Source: Candidatus Kinetoplastibacterium crithidii (ex Angomonas deanei ATCC 30255) (lineage in GTDB: Bacteria > Pseudomonadota > Gammaproteobacteria > Burkholderiales > Burkholderiaceae_B). From it: a DNA stretch of 64,000 nt. The stretch lies in the NCBI RefSeq assembly GCF_000319225.1, contig NC_019815.1:248001-312000 (forward strand), in the 5' to 3' direction. Below are positions 32,550-42,953 of this stretch, piece after piece; position 1 is the stretch's first letter, and each line of letters begins with the position of its first letter. The notes beneath the pieces are model-generated. The model was not told where the DNA came from. It did not search any database and saw nothing but the letters and a program-made list of their open reading frames with translations. Made by a program: the position numbers and the translations under genes.

Positions 32550-33546
32550 TAGTAGATTTGAATATATCTACTGCTGCGTTAATAGCATTTAATAAAGAAT
32601 CTGGGCTTGCTGTGCCTTCCTTCCAAGCAATATCAAAAGCTGTTCCATGATCAACGCTAGTTCGGATTATTGGTAATCCTAGTGTTATATTAACACCGCT
32701 ATCTATACCTAAATATTTTATTGGAATTAATCCTTGATCATGATATTGTGCAACTACTATATCAAACTTACCGGTTCTTGCTTGCATAAAGACCGTATCT
32801 CCAGGCCATGGACCAGATACATTTATACCTTCATTTCTAGCTTTAGTTATGGCTGGATTAATAAATTTAATTTCTTCAATACCGAATTTGCCATTTTCCC
32901 CAGCATGTGGGTTAAGTCCAGCTACAGCTATACGAGGATCTTCAATGCCAAGCATTTTACATGCATTATATGCCATTTTTATGGAATTCAACTCTGATGA
33001 AATACTTATGCTATTACTTACATTGGATAGTGGCAAATGAATCGTAACTAAGATAATTCTTAAAGAATCATTAATCATCATCATATTAAATTTTTTGCTA
33101 TTAGTTAATTTAGCTAATAATTCTGTATGTCCTGGAAAATTTATATTAGCTTTAGCAAAAGATTCTTTGTTTATAGGACACGTTACTACTGCATTTATTT
33201 TGCTAGATAGAGCATCACTAACTGCATTTTTAATACAGTTGTACGAAGAAATTCCTGCTATTTCACTAACTGTTGATGGTTTAAAATCATCTGGTTTTAT
33301 TTCGTAACAATTAATAATATTTAGATAGGAGCTATCAGCAATTAAATTATTAGAAAAAAGTTCATTAGATTTTAATAACCTAATATTTATTTTCTTTCCT
33401 ATTAATTTGGCTGCTTTGCTAATAATGTAAGGGTCAGCATAAACAACTGTTGGCACTAAGAATTTAGCTAAAAATGATTTTACAATAATTTCAGGTCCGA
33501 TTCCAAATGGATCGCCCATGGTTATTCCAATAACTGGTAATTTCAT
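32542..33546 (-). CDS. pdxA: 4-hydroxythreonine-4-phosphate dehydrogenase PdxA
   Basis: NAD-dependent enzyme of pyridoxal-phosphate synthesis (DXP-dependent route). MGDPFGIGPEIIVK near the N-terminus, the metal-binding histidine block FPGHTELLAKL, and NPHAGENGKFGIEE plus AQYHDQGLIPIKY are family signatures. Length 334. It is convergent with dnaB and their ends overlap. The next gene upstream on this strand is the peroxiredoxin (16-base gap), so pdxA may be last in a three-gene unit. Its substrate route needs DXP, made by Dxs in this window. Confidence 0.95.
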   Translation of the reverse strand: MKLPVIGITMGDPFGIGPEIIVKSFLAKFLVPTVVYADPYIISKAAKLIGKKINIRLLKSNELFSNNLIADSSYLNIINCYEIKPDDFKPSTVSEIAGISSYNCIKNAVSDALSSKINAVVTCPINKESFAKANINFPGHTELLAKLTNSKKFNMMMINDSLRIILVTIHLPLSNVSNSISISSELNSIKMAYNACKMLGIEDPRIAVAGLNPHAGENGKFGIEEIKFINPAITKARNEGINVSGPWPGDTVFMQARTGKFDIVVAQYHDQGLIPIKYLGIDSGVNITLGLPIIRTSVDHGTAFDIAWKEGTASPDSLLNAINAAVDIFKSTTK

Positions 33547-33562
33547 ATTAATGATATAAAAA

Positions 33563-34039
33563 CTATTTATTAGTTAATGTTTTATCCAGAAAATCTAATA
33601 CTTGCGTAGCATGATTATCAACCTTGATTTTACGCCATTCCATTATAATATTACCTTCAGTATTAATTAGAAAAGTGCTTCTTTCTAAACCTAATACAGT
33701 TTTTCCATATATATTCTTCTTTTTTAAAACATTATATAGAGAGCATATATTTTGATTTTGATCAGATATAAGAGGAAATGGTAATGAAAATTTTGATTTG
33801 AAATTTTCATGTGACTTAATACTATCTCTGGATACTCCCAAAACTTCTGTATTCCTTATAGAAAATTCTCTATATAAATCTTTAAACTCAAGGTTTTCCT
33901 TAGTGCAACCAGGTGTGTTGTCTTTAGGGTAAAAAAACAATATTAAGTTTTTTCTATGAAGATAATCATCTAGTTTAATTACACCTAATGTGCTATCTTC
34001 TTGAAATTTTGGAGCTGGTTTTATAATAAAATTATCCAT
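33563..34039 (-). CDS. bcp: Bcp/PrxQ-family thiol peroxidase
   Basis: Peroxiredoxin that reduces hydroperoxides. The peroxidatic site is visible as YPKDNTPGCTKENLEF (Cys near residue 45). The resolving cysteine that many relatives have five residues later is a leucine here; another cysteine occurs at QNICSLYNVL. It is therefore probably of the one-Cys or atypical type, as in some other betaproteobacteria. Length 158. It lies 4 bases after the Mth938-domain gene, so the two are surely cotranscribed. Confidence 0.9.
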   Translation of the reverse strand: MDNFIIKPAPKFQEDSTLGVIKLDDYLHRKNLILFFYPKDNTPGCTKENLEFKDLYREFSIRNTEVLGVSRDSIKSHENFKSKFSLPFPLISDQNQNICSLYNVLKKKNIYGKTVLGLERSTFLINTEGNIIMEWRKIKVDNHATQVLDFLDKTLTNK

Positions 34040-34043
34040 AACT

Positions 34044-34481
34044 TTAAATATTATCCCTCATAGGAATAGCAGCAAATATAACATCTCTATTATTCAATAT
34101 TGACATATTATAAGTATATATTGCTGATCTAGTATTCATAATTTCTACGCTAATGCCCATTTTATATAGTGGCAATAATACATCATTATCTATAATTTCA
34201 TAAGAATTTCCAGTTCCTATTAATAAGAATTCAGGTAAATATTCATTATGATTTATTTCTACTTTCTTTTGCTTATCAACATCATTACAAAAACTATTCA
34301 ATAACAACATAATTTTTTCTGATGTTATATCAATATGTTTATTTATTTCCCAATTCCTTACATTTCCCTTTTTTCCAAAGAAAATTGAGCCAATATATTT
34401 TTCTTTATTAACGGTTATAAAACCATTGCCATAAGAATCAATTATATTTACAGATTCTATATTTTCTAAATATAACTTCAA
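34044..34481 (-). CDS. Mth938-domain (DUF498) protein of unknown function
   Basis: The 145 residues match the Mth938/NDUFAF3-like fold: N-terminal NIIDSYGNGFITVNKEKY, central EFLLIGTGNSY and C-terminal GISVEIMNTRSAIYTYNMSI followed by RDVIFAAIP. The mitochondrial relative NDUFAF3 helps assemble respiratory complex I; the bacterial role is unknown. It is linked to the peroxiredoxin by a 4-base gap, an arrangement also seen in Bordetella-type genomes. Start is the ATG at 34481, facing the hom promoter region. Confidence 0.8.
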   Translation of the reverse strand: MKLYLENIESVNIIDSYGNGFITVNKEKYIGSIFFGKKGNVRNWEINKHIDITSEKIMLLLNSFCNDVDKQKKVEINHNEYLPEFLLIGTGNSYEIIDNDVLLPLYKMGISVEIMNTRSAIYTYNMSILNNRDVIFAAIPMRDNI

Positions 34482-34687
34482 ATGGAAATCCTTTTTTATT
34501 AAACAATGGTTTAATTATTTTTTATAAAAAATGTAATTTAATCATAAAGGTAAATAATTATATATTTATGTATACTAAATAATAATAATTATGTCTTTGA
34601 TAAGTATATTACAATATGAATAAGCTCATGTTATTATTTAGTTTGAATTGATGTGGTTATATATATTTTAACAAAATGGTGGTGTTA

Positions 34688-35998
34688 ATGGATTCTATAA
34701 AAGTTGGCCTGCTTGGTATGGGTGTCGTAGGTAGTGGCACTTGGACTGTTTTAGATCGAAATGCAAAAGAAATAGCAAGACGTGCTGGTAGAAATATAGA
34801 AATTTCTAAAATTGCTACTCTGAATGTAGATCATGCTCGTTCTTTGGTCAATGGCAAGACTGAAGTTATTCAAAATGCTTACGATATAGTAAGGGATCCA
34901 AATATTGATATAGTTGTTGAATTGATAGGTGGTGATACTATAGCTTTAGATTTAGTAAGAGAAGCTATCGATAATGGCAAACATGTAGTTACTGCCAATA
35001 AGGCTATGCTAGCAAAACATGGAAATGAAATCTTTGCAAAAGCTTCATCCAAGGGAGTAATAGTAGCTTTTGAAGCAGCTGTTGCTGGAGGAATACCAAT
35101 TATAAAAGCAATTAGAGAGGGTTTAACTGCTAATCGCATAAAATTTATAGCTGGTATTATTAATGGCACTACTAATTTTATATTATCTGAAATGAGAAGT
35201 ACTGGATTGCCATTTAAAGAGGTGTTATCTAAAGCACAAAAACTTGGATATGCAGAGGCTGATCCAACTTTTGATATTGAAGGAGTAGATGCAGCTCATA
35301 AATTAACATTGTTAGCTTCATTATCTTTTGGTATTCCTGTTCAATTCCAGAGTGCTTATATTGAAGGTATTTCTCAATTGTCTTCAGAAGACATAACTTA
35401 TGCAGAAAAATTAGGTTATCGTATAAAATTATTAGCTATAACCAAATATAGAGCAGATGGTATTGAATTAAGAGTTCATCCAGCTTTAATATCATCATCT
35501 TGTTTATTAGCTAGTGTAGAAGGGGCTATGAATGCAGTATTTGTAAAAGGTGATGCTGTTGGCCCAACACTATATTACGGACAAGGGGCAGGTGGTGAAC
35601 CCACAGCTTCAGCTGTTATCGCTGATTTAGTAGATGTAACAAGGCTTCAAACAGCTGATCCAGGTAATAGAGTTCCACATTTAGCATTTCAGGCAGATGC
35701 TTTATCAGATGCTCGTATTTTACCAATAGAGTTAATTTCTACATCGTATTATCTAAGATTAAGAGTTATCGACCAACCTGGAGTTCTTTCTGAAATATCG
35801 AAAATCTTAGCTGTTTCTAACATATCTATTGGTTCTATGATACAAGAAATATGTTCTAATAGTAAAAATGAAGCAGATATTATATTCATCACTCATGAAT
35901 CTATAGAAAGAAATATTAATCAGGCTATTAAACAGATTGAATCTTTGCCTGTAGTACAATCAAAAGTGACTAGATTAAGAATAGAAAGCATTAATTAA
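34688..35998 (+). CDS. hom: Homoserine dehydrogenase
   Basis: Reduces aspartate semialdehyde to homoserine for threonine and methionine synthesis. NAD(P)-binding GLLGMGVVGSGTW opens the protein, with the catalytic block KLGYAEADPTFDIEGVDAAHK and GDAVGPTLYYGQGAGGEPTASAV. A regulatory ACT domain ends it (LRLRVIDQPGVLSEISKIL). I prefer the ATG at 34688 over the one at 34676. The usual downstream neighbour thrC is absent; a terminator and the convergent fbp follow. Confidence 0.95.
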   Translation: MDSIKVGLLGMGVVGSGTWTVLDRNAKEIARRAGRNIEISKIATLNVDHARSLVNGKTEVIQNAYDIVRDPNIDIVVELIGGDTIALDLVREAIDNGKHVVTANKAMLAKHGNEIFAKASSKGVIVAFEAAVAGGIPIIKAIREGLTANRIKFIAGIINGTTNFILSEMRSTGLPFKEVLSKAQKLGYAEADPTFDIEGVDAAHKLTLLASLSFGIPVQFQSAYIEGISQLSSEDITYAEKLGYRIKLLAITKYRADGIELRVHPALISSSCLLASVEGAMNAVFVKGDAVGPTLYYGQGAGGEPTASAVIADLVDVTRLQTADPGNRVPHLAFQADALSDARILPIELISTSYYLRLRVIDQPGVLSEISKILAVSNISIGSMIQEICSNSKNEADIIFITHESIERNINQAIKQIESLPVVQSKVTRLRIESIN

Positions 35999-36014
35999 TT
36001 GTGCATAATTGGCA

Positions 36015-36050
36015 AGTAGCGTGATATTTTAATAGGGATATCACGCTACT
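36015..36050. terminator. Bidirectional terminator between hom and fbp
   Basis: A perfect 13-bp stem, AGTAGCGTGATAT at 36015-36027 and ATATCACGCTACT at 36038-36050, with a ten-base loop. Six G/C pairs make it one of the most stable hairpins in the window. It lies exactly between the convergent stops of hom and fbp and can serve both, although there is no long T run. Confidence 0.7.
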
Positions 36051-36057
36051 CATTGTA

Positions 36058-37044
36058 TTATTGATAATATTTTTTTATAATTTCTACTTCTGCTTTTGAA
36101 CCTAGAACCACACCAATTCTTTGATGTAGTTCCTTTGGTTCTATTTCTAAAATAGATTCTGTACCACTGGTTGCTAATCCTCCAGCTTGTTCAATTAAAA
36201 AACTCATTGGGTTAACTTCATACATAAGTCTCAGTTTACCATTAATTGAATTTGAATCTTTGGGATATAGGAATATTCCACCTCTTCTCAAGATTCTATG
36301 AATATCAGCAACCATTGATCCAACCCATCGCATATTATATTTCTTTTTTAATGGACCGTCAGTTCCCATAAGGCAATCTTCTATATATTGTTTTATTCTA
36401 GAATCCCAAAGCTTCATATTAGAAGCATTTATTGAAAATTCTGAGCTATGTACAGGTATGGTAATTTTTTCTTCTTTTAATACCCATTCATTATAACTAT
36501 CTAAAATAAAAGATAAAACTCCATCTCCAATAGATAAAACTAAATTAGTTTGTGGTCCATATATTATATAACCTGCTGCAATTTGTTTTTTTCCTTTTTG
36601 TAGAAAACTTTTTTCTGTAATACTATTATCATTATCATCTGTTTTTAATATAGAAAATATTGTGCCAATAGATATGTTTACATCTATATTTGACGATCCA
36701 TCTAAAGGATCAAATAATAATAAATAATCACCTCTAATATATGCATTTGGTATTTCATATATTGTTTCTACTTCTTCAGAAGCTATCCCTGCTAAACAAG
36801 ATATACATTCTGAATCTTTTATAATTAATTCATTAGCAATAATATCTAATTTTTTTTGTTGTTCTCCTTGCACATTAATAGTATTAGATTCAGAAAAAAT
36901 ATCATATTCATTCCCATTTCTAATAATAGAATTAATCTTTTTGCAAGAATTAGTAATTGTATTTAACAAAACTAATAAATTTTTATCTATCTTAGAACAA
37001 TCAAGTTGTTTTTTTAAAAAAGTTGATAGAGTTATATTATTCAA
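36058..37044 (-). CDS. fbp: Fructose-1,6-bisphosphatase class I
   Basis: Gluconeogenic enzyme that hydrolyses fructose 1,6-bisphosphate to fructose 6-phosphate. Metal and substrate motifs are intact: LLLFDPLDGSSNIDVNISIGT near residue 105 and NPMSFLIEQAGGLAT near 275. Length 328. It follows pepN on the same strand after 10 bases, the order known from Bordetella. Its retention together with the pyruvate carrier CstA suggests carbon can flow toward hexoses in this organism. Confidence 0.95.
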   Translation of the reverse strand: MNNITLSTFLKKQLDCSKIDKNLLVLLNTITNSCKKINSIIRNGNEYDIFSESNTINVQGEQQKKLDIIANELIIKDSECISCLAGIASEEVETIYEIPNAYIRGDYLLLFDPLDGSSNIDVNISIGTIFSILKTDDNDNSITEKSFLQKGKKQIAAGYIIYGPQTNLVLSIGDGVLSFILDSYNEWVLKEEKITIPVHSSEFSINASNMKLWDSRIKQYIEDCLMGTDGPLKKKYNMRWVGSMVADIHRILRRGGIFLYPKDSNSINGKLRLMYEVNPMSFLIEQAGGLATSGTESILEIEPKELHQRIGVVLGSKAEVEIIKKYYQ

Positions 37045-37054
37045 ATAATTCTCC

Positions 37055-39813
37055 TTAAAAAATATTCAAGGCTTTTGAAACAATTTCAAAAGTATTTCTT
37101 GATAAATCATCACGTTTGTAAACAATCTCAATAGCATCATACATTTGAGATTTTAATTCAGGGGTAAAACAATACCAATTATCTAATGCTCTAGCTAATC
37201 TAGCTGCAACTTCTGGGTTTATCTTATCTAGATTAATGACTTGTTCAGCCCAATATTGATATCCTGAGCCATCATTTTTATGCATATGTAAATAATTTTT
37301 GAAACAAAATTGGAAAACTAATGATCTTACTCTATTTGGGTTTTGAGGAAAAAAATCAGGATGTTTCATCAAACATTTAATTTCTTTAATTCCAGTACAT
37401 CTTGAGGAAGATTGTATTGCAAACCACTTATCTATTACTAAATTATTGTTTTTCCATTTATTATAAAAATATAATTTTGCTTTATTTGCTTTATTTTCAT
37501 CTCCCAAAATTAATAAATTCGATAGCATCGCAATAGAATCTGTCATATTCTTAGAAGTATAGAAGTAGTTTTCAATTTTTTCCTCAATATAATTATTCCC
37601 ACTTGCTAGAAGATATTTTATAATCAAGTTTCTTAATAAACGATTGTTTGCTAATCTAGGATCATATATTTCTGAAGTAACTATTTCTTCATTTTCAAGC
37701 TTTTCTAACTTAGACAAAAAGTAGTCTGACAATTCATATCCTATTGTTTTAATTAATCCGTAACGAGTTTCTGTTATTAAAATAGGATCTATGATTTTTA
37801 CATGATTGAATAATATACTCTCATTAGGAATAGTTAAGAGTTTTGCACAATAGGAATTATCTAGGTTTTTGTTTGATATTATTTTTTTAAAAGTTTCAAA
37901 ATATTCTTCATTAATTCTTAAATTAGAACTATTTGTCATATTTTCTAGTATTTTGCGAATACTTAACTCTTGAAGAGCTTCCCAACGAGCAAAATAATCT
38001 CTGTCATGGTTAGCTAATATATATAGTTCATTGGTGCTATATTTATAATTCACTTTAACTGGTGCTGAAAAATTTCTCAATAAGGAAGGAATAGGATGAT
38101 TATTTATAGATTTAAAAGTCCAGCTTTGAGTTTTTTTATATAGTTCAAGAATAAAAGTATCTTTAGTATTGTAATAATTTTTATTATCGTCTTCTAATAC
38201 TAAATTTATACTATTTCCGTTGTAATCTAAAAAACCAATAGCAAAAGGTATATGGAAAGGTTTTTTTTCTTTAAAAAAAGTCTGCTTATTGTTTTCTATC
38301 CCAACAAAATCACATTCTTGATTAAGTATAACTGTGCATGTATTTTTATTTTCATCATATTTTATAACTACATTAATAGTAGGAGTGCCTGCTTGTTTAT
38401 ACCAATTCTTAAATATGCTGAAATCGGAATTTTTATTATTGATTGAATTAAATTCTCTTTCTTTATATATAGATTGCATAACATTTAAAAAATCATCGCA
38501 TGTTACTGCTTTACCATCATAAAGACTAAAATATTTATTAATACCTTTTAAAAAATTTTCATAACCTAAGATATTATTTAGCATTCTAATTATTTCTGAT
38601 CCTTTTTCATAAATAGTAGCAGTATAAAAATTACTTATTTCTTGATAATTATCAGGGCGTATAGGGTGTGCCATAGGACCAGAATCCTCTGGAAATTGAT
38701 TTGACCTTAAATTTATAGCATCATCAATACGCTTTACAGCTTTTATAGTTAGTTTTGTTTCTTCATCTTTAACTAAATCAGACATAACATCACTAAAAAA
38801 CTCTTGTTCACGAAAAACAGTAAGGCCCTCTTTTAAACTTAATTGGAACCAGTCTCTGCATGTAACTCGATTCCCTGTCCAATTATGAAAATATTCGTGA
38901 CCTATTACAGTAATTATATTTTCATAATCAGAGTCTGTGGCCGTATTTTCATCTGCCAATATGTATGATGAATTAAAAATATTTAAACCTTTATTTTCCA
39001 TAGCTCCCATATTAAAATCATTGACAGCTACTATCATATATTGATCCAAATCTAATTTTAGATTATATCTATACTCATCCCATCTGATAGCTTTTACTAG
39101 CGAATACATTGCCCATTCTGTTTTATTTTGGAATTTTGGATCACTATAAATTTGTAAAGTTACTACTTTGCCATCAATTGTTTTAATTTTTTTTCTAAAC
39201 ATGAAAATTCACCAACGACTAATGCAAATAAATAACTAGGCTTTGGAAAAGGATCTTCCCAAATGGCTTCCTTTTTTCCATCAGGTAATATTTTTTTACT
39301 TATTAAATTGCCATTAGAAAGTAATGTAGAGTATTTTGCATCTGCAATTAATGTAACTAAATATTTCGACATTACATCAGGTCTATCTGGGAAACAAGTT
39401 ATTTTTCTAAATCCCTCTGGCTCACACTGAGTGATAAAATTTTTATTAGATAAGTACAAGCCCATCATAGTTAAATTTTCTGATGGAAAACATTTTGTTA
39501 TTATTGTTAAAGTCCCAGAATCAGGAAATTGTTTTATAAGCAAAAAATCTTTTTGTACTATATAATTATCCTTACTTAGTTTTTTCTTGTTAAGAATGAT
39601 ATCTATTAATGCTAACTCATTAAAATCTGCATTTAAATATAAGTCATCATCCTGAAATTTTATTTTTCTTTGTATTTCCATTGTATTTGTAACTATAGTA
39701 CAATTTTCATCAAGATTTATTTGCAAATCAACTTTTTGTATGAAAAAAGGAAATTCTCTATAATCAAAGCGATTTATAGTTATTGGTTTTTTAAACTTTT
39801 TTACTGGTAGCAT
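37055..39813 (-). CDS. pepN: Aminopeptidase N (M1 family), frame interrupted at an A8 run
   Basis: Zinc metallo-aminopeptidase that completes cytoplasmic protein breakdown. The frame from 39813 holds the N-terminal saddle domain and stops at 39163; a second frame begins by 39202 and holds GAMENKGLNIF, the zinc site HEYFHNWTGNRVTCRDW and LKEGLTVFREQE. The break is at eight coding-strand A (T8 at 39187-39194 on the + strand). With nine A the protein reads GEFSCLEKKIKTIDGKVV without a gap relative to the family. The joined product is about 919 residues. fbp follows after 10 bases. Confidence 0.92.
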
Positions 39814-40151
39814 ATTTGTTTTGTTTATTGTTAATTAAAGTTAAATATTCAATGAAATATTATTATCAATACTAATTCTAGATTATCAATCATAAATAAT
39901 TAATAAGGTGAACCTATTAAGGTAGAGAAATTTATTATTGTTACAAACTTATTGAACTACGTTAAATAATAAAATTTTAAAATATCTAATATTACTTAAA
40001 AGTAAGATCATTCAATGATCGCAATTTTTATGACTTAAAACAGTGTTTTGATTTTAGAACACTCAAGTCAAACTAAAAAATATATTACTAGTCTGTTATA
40101 GTAATATAAAAATATTAATTGTAATAACTACAATACAGATAAGAATCATAT
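39814..40151. other. Divergent pepN/tldD intergenic region with three inverted repeats (338 bp)
   Basis: No protein-like frame. Three structures follow each other: an interrupted palindrome GATCATT-C-AATGATC at 40006-40020; a two-step hairpin at 40031-40070 (outer TGACTT with AAGTCA, inner AGTGTT with AACACT); and an imperfect hairpin near 40096-40130 (GTTATAGTAATAT region pairing with ATATTA and GTAATAAC). Promoters for both divergent genes must lie here. Operator sites or a small RNA are possible. Confidence 0.5.
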
Positions 40152-41615
40152 ATGAAAATAAATAATCTTCGAAACAATAATTTACATATTGCACAAAAAA
40201 CTCTTTTAGATCCATTTGGCCTTAATGAACTAAGTTTAGATAAGGCTATGGGCACTATACTTTCTAATAAAGTTGATTATGCTGATTTATATTTTCAATA
40301 TGTTATAAAAGAAAGTTGGAGTTTAGAGGAAGGAATTGTAAAAAATGGAAATTTTGCCATTAATCAGGGAGTTGGGGTTAGAGCTATTAGTGGAGAAAAA
40401 ACTGCTTTTGCATATTCAGACTCAATATCTCTAGACTCTCTTATAAAATCATCAAAAATAGTTAGTAATATAGCTAGATCTGGCTCAAAGCATCACGAAA
40501 AGATAACTTTACCATTTAATTATCAATATAATTTATATCAGCCTATAAACCCATTGGATACATTAACAGCTGATAGCAAAGTACGGTTACTAGAAAAAAT
40601 TGAAAAGATGGCTAAAAAAAGTAGTCATAAAATAACACAGGTTATGGCTAATTTATCAGCTATGTATGAGGTTATACTTGTATCAGCCAGTGATGGAAAA
40701 CTTGTTGCTGATGTAAGACCATTAGTTAGATTGTCATTGACCGTCATTGCTGAAGATAATGGTCGTAGAGAAACAGGACATGCTGGAGGAGGGTCAAGAT
40801 CTGATTTTTCTTTTTTTTCTGATGAAATACTAAGTTCTTATGTAGATCAAGCAATAAAAGAATCCTTAACAAATTTAGAAGCTAAAGAAGCTCCTGCTGG
40901 AGAAATGAAAGTAGTATTAGGAAATGGGTGGCCAGGTATTTTATTACATGAAGCGGTAGGCCATGGATTAGAAGGAGACTTCAACCGTAAGGGATCAAGC
41001 GTTTTTTCTGGCAAAATTGGTGAAAAAGTTGCTAGTAAAGGTGTTACTGTAATAGATAATGGTACGATTGAAGGAAGAAGAGGTTCTCTAAATGTTGATG
41101 ATGAAGGTAATTCTACAAAAAGCAATGTTTTAATTGATGATGGAGTTTTGTGTAATTATATGCAAGATATAATGAATGCAAAATTAATGAAAATGCAACC
41201 AACAGGTAACGGTAGAAGAGAATCTTTTGCTCATATACCATTACCAAGAATGACAAACACTTATATGTTATCTGGTTCATTCCATCCAGAAGAGATCATT
41301 TCATCTGTAAATTATGGTGTTTATGCTGCTAATTTTTCTGGAGGGCAAGTTGACATAACTAGCGGTAAATTTGTTTTTTCTGCATCTGAAGCATATATGA
41401 TAGAGGATGGAAAAATAACTAAACCTATAAAAGGTGCAACCTTGATAGGTAGTGGTCCAGAAGTAATGAATCAAATATCAATGATTGGAAATGATTTAAA
41501 GCTTGATTCTGGAGTTGGTACTTGTGGTAAAGATGGACAAAGTGTTCCTGTTGGAGTTGGAATGCCAACAATACTTATAGATAGGTTGACAGTAGGTGGT
41601 ACAAGTAATTCTTAA
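40152..41615 (+). CDS. tldD: Metalloprotease TldD
   Basis: Subunit of the TldD/TldE (PmbA) metalloprotease, which degrades unfolded peptides and processes microcin- or CcdA-like substrates in other bacteria. The zinc motif is intact in LLHEAVGHGLEGD near residue 264, as is the glycine-rich C-terminal region. Length 487 is typical. The partner PmbA is not in this window, so it must lie elsewhere if the complex is functional. Confidence 0.95.
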   Translation: MKINNLRNNNLHIAQKTLLDPFGLNELSLDKAMGTILSNKVDYADLYFQYVIKESWSLEEGIVKNGNFAINQGVGVRAISGEKTAFAYSDSISLDSLIKSSKIVSNIARSGSKHHEKITLPFNYQYNLYQPINPLDTLTADSKVRLLEKIEKMAKKSSHKITQVMANLSAMYEVILVSASDGKLVADVRPLVRLSLTVIAEDNGRRETGHAGGGSRSDFSFFSDEILSSYVDQAIKESLTNLEAKEAPAGEMKVVLGNGWPGILLHEAVGHGLEGDFNRKGSSVFSGKIGEKVASKGVTVIDNGTIEGRRGSLNVDDEGNSTKSNVLIDDGVLCNYMQDIMNAKLMKMQPTGNGRRESFAHIPLPRMTNTYMLSGSFHPEEIISSVNYGVYAANFSGGQVDITSGKFVFSASEAYMIEDGKITKPIKGATLIGSGPEVMNQISMIGNDLKLDSGVGTCGKDGQSVPVGVGMPTILIDRLTVGGTSNS

Positions 41616-41788
41616 CATCAAAGATTTGCAAAAAATAATTATATTGCTTATTATCGATGACATAAATATTTATTTAATCAAAAACTTTTATTTGTATAAG
41701 AAAGAATATTAATTATTTTTGTATTAGCGGTTAGATAAAAAACTTATTTGACTTTTGAAATTATATAACAGTTCTGTGAGGTAGCATA

Positions 41789-42862
41789 GTGACTTATAAT
41801 ACCGATGATATTCGTATCCGTGAAATTAAAGAATTAAATCCACCTGCAAATGTAATGAAAGAGCTGGAGTGTACTCGTGAAGCTTCAGAAACGGTTCATT
41901 CTGCAAGAAATGCAATTCATAAGATATTGTATGGTGTTGATGATAGACTAGTTATTGTAGTAGGTCCTTGTTCAATACATGATGTAAAAGCTGCTACTGA
42001 GTATTCAAAAAAACTAAGTGAAATAAGAAAAAGCTTAAAATCAGAACTTGAAATAGTAATGAGGGTTTATTTTGAAAAACCACGTACTACAGTTGGCTGG
42101 AAAGGATTAATAAATGATCCTGATTTGGATTCTAGTTTTAACATTAACAAAGGAATACGGTTAGCTAGATCTTTACTATTAGAAATAAATTCATCAGGAT
42201 TACCAGCTGGATGTGAATATCTAGACATGATTACACCACAATATATAGCAGACTTAGTTTCTTGGGGAGCAATAGGTGCAAGAACCACTGAAAGTCAGGT
42301 TCATCGTGAATTAGCATCTGGGTTATCTTGCCCAGTAGGATTTAAAAATGGAACTGATGGAAATATTAAAATAGCAATTGATGCAATTAAAACAGCTTCT
42401 CAGCCACATCATTTTCTTTCTGTTACTAAAGGCGGGCATTCCGCAATAGTATCTACAGATGGTAATGAAAATTGCCACATAATTTTGAGAGGTGGTACAG
42501 AACCTAATTATGATGCCATTAGTGTTCAAAAAGCAAGCGAAGAAATGGGCAAATCTGGTTTAGCCTCTAGGTTAATGATAGATGCAAGTCATTCAAACAG
42601 TAATAAAAAACCAGAAAATCAACCATTAGTAATTGAAGATATATGCAAACAGCTTGAAAATGGTGAGTCAAGAATATTTGGAATTATGATTGAGAGCTAC
42701 TTAGAAGCTGGACGTCAAGATTTTATACCTGGAAAAGATTTAGTTTATGGTAAAAGTATTACAGATGCTTGTATAGGATGGGATACTACTGTTGAAGTTC
42801 TTAATAGATTAGCTAGTGCAGTTCGTACTCGTCGCCAATACTTATCACAAACACATGATTAG
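41789..42862 (+). CDS. aroG: 3-deoxy-7-phosphoheptulonate (DAHP) synthase, class I
   Basis: Joins phosphoenolpyruvate and erythrose 4-phosphate in the first shikimate-pathway step. VVGPCSIHD, the block VYFEKPRTTVGWKGLINDPDL and the cluster IDASHSNSNKKPENQ are family signatures; the length (357) matches the AroF/AroG/AroH class. GTG start at 41789 preceded by GTGAGGTAG. Which amino acid inhibits it cannot be told from the sequence here. A terminator follows the stop. Confidence 0.95.
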   Translation: MTYNTDDIRIREIKELNPPANVMKELECTREASETVHSARNAIHKILYGVDDRLVIVVGPCSIHDVKAATEYSKKLSEIRKSLKSELEIVMRVYFEKPRTTVGWKGLINDPDLDSSFNINKGIRLARSLLLEINSSGLPAGCEYLDMITPQYIADLVSWGAIGARTTESQVHRELASGLSCPVGFKNGTDGNIKIAIDAIKTASQPHHFLSVTKGGHSAIVSTDGNENCHIILRGGTEPNYDAISVQKASEEMGKSGLASRLMIDASHSNSNKKPENQPLVIEDICKQLENGESRIFGIMIESYLEAGRQDFIPGKDLVYGKSITDACIGWDTTVEVLNRLASAVRTRRQYLSQTHD

Positions 42863-42878
42863 TTTTTTATAATTCAAT

Positions 42879-42916
42879 AAAAATAAAGACATCTTATATA
42901 GAGTGTCTTTATTTTT
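42879..42916 (+). terminator. Rho-independent terminator after aroG
   Basis: Stem AAAAATAAAGACA (42879-42891) and TGTCTTTATTTTT (42904-42916) with a twelve-base loop, ending directly in a T run. It lies 16 bases after the aroG stop. Typical terminator form. Confidence 0.8.
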
Positions 42917-42953
42917 TAATAAAGTATTTCAATAGCTTTTAACTAAAGGCTCT

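Noticed and set aside
33890..33930. Missing resolving cysteine in the Bcp peroxiredoxin as a damaged active site
   Set aside because: One-Cys Bcp proteins occur in other betaproteobacteria, and the peroxidatic TPGCT motif is intact.
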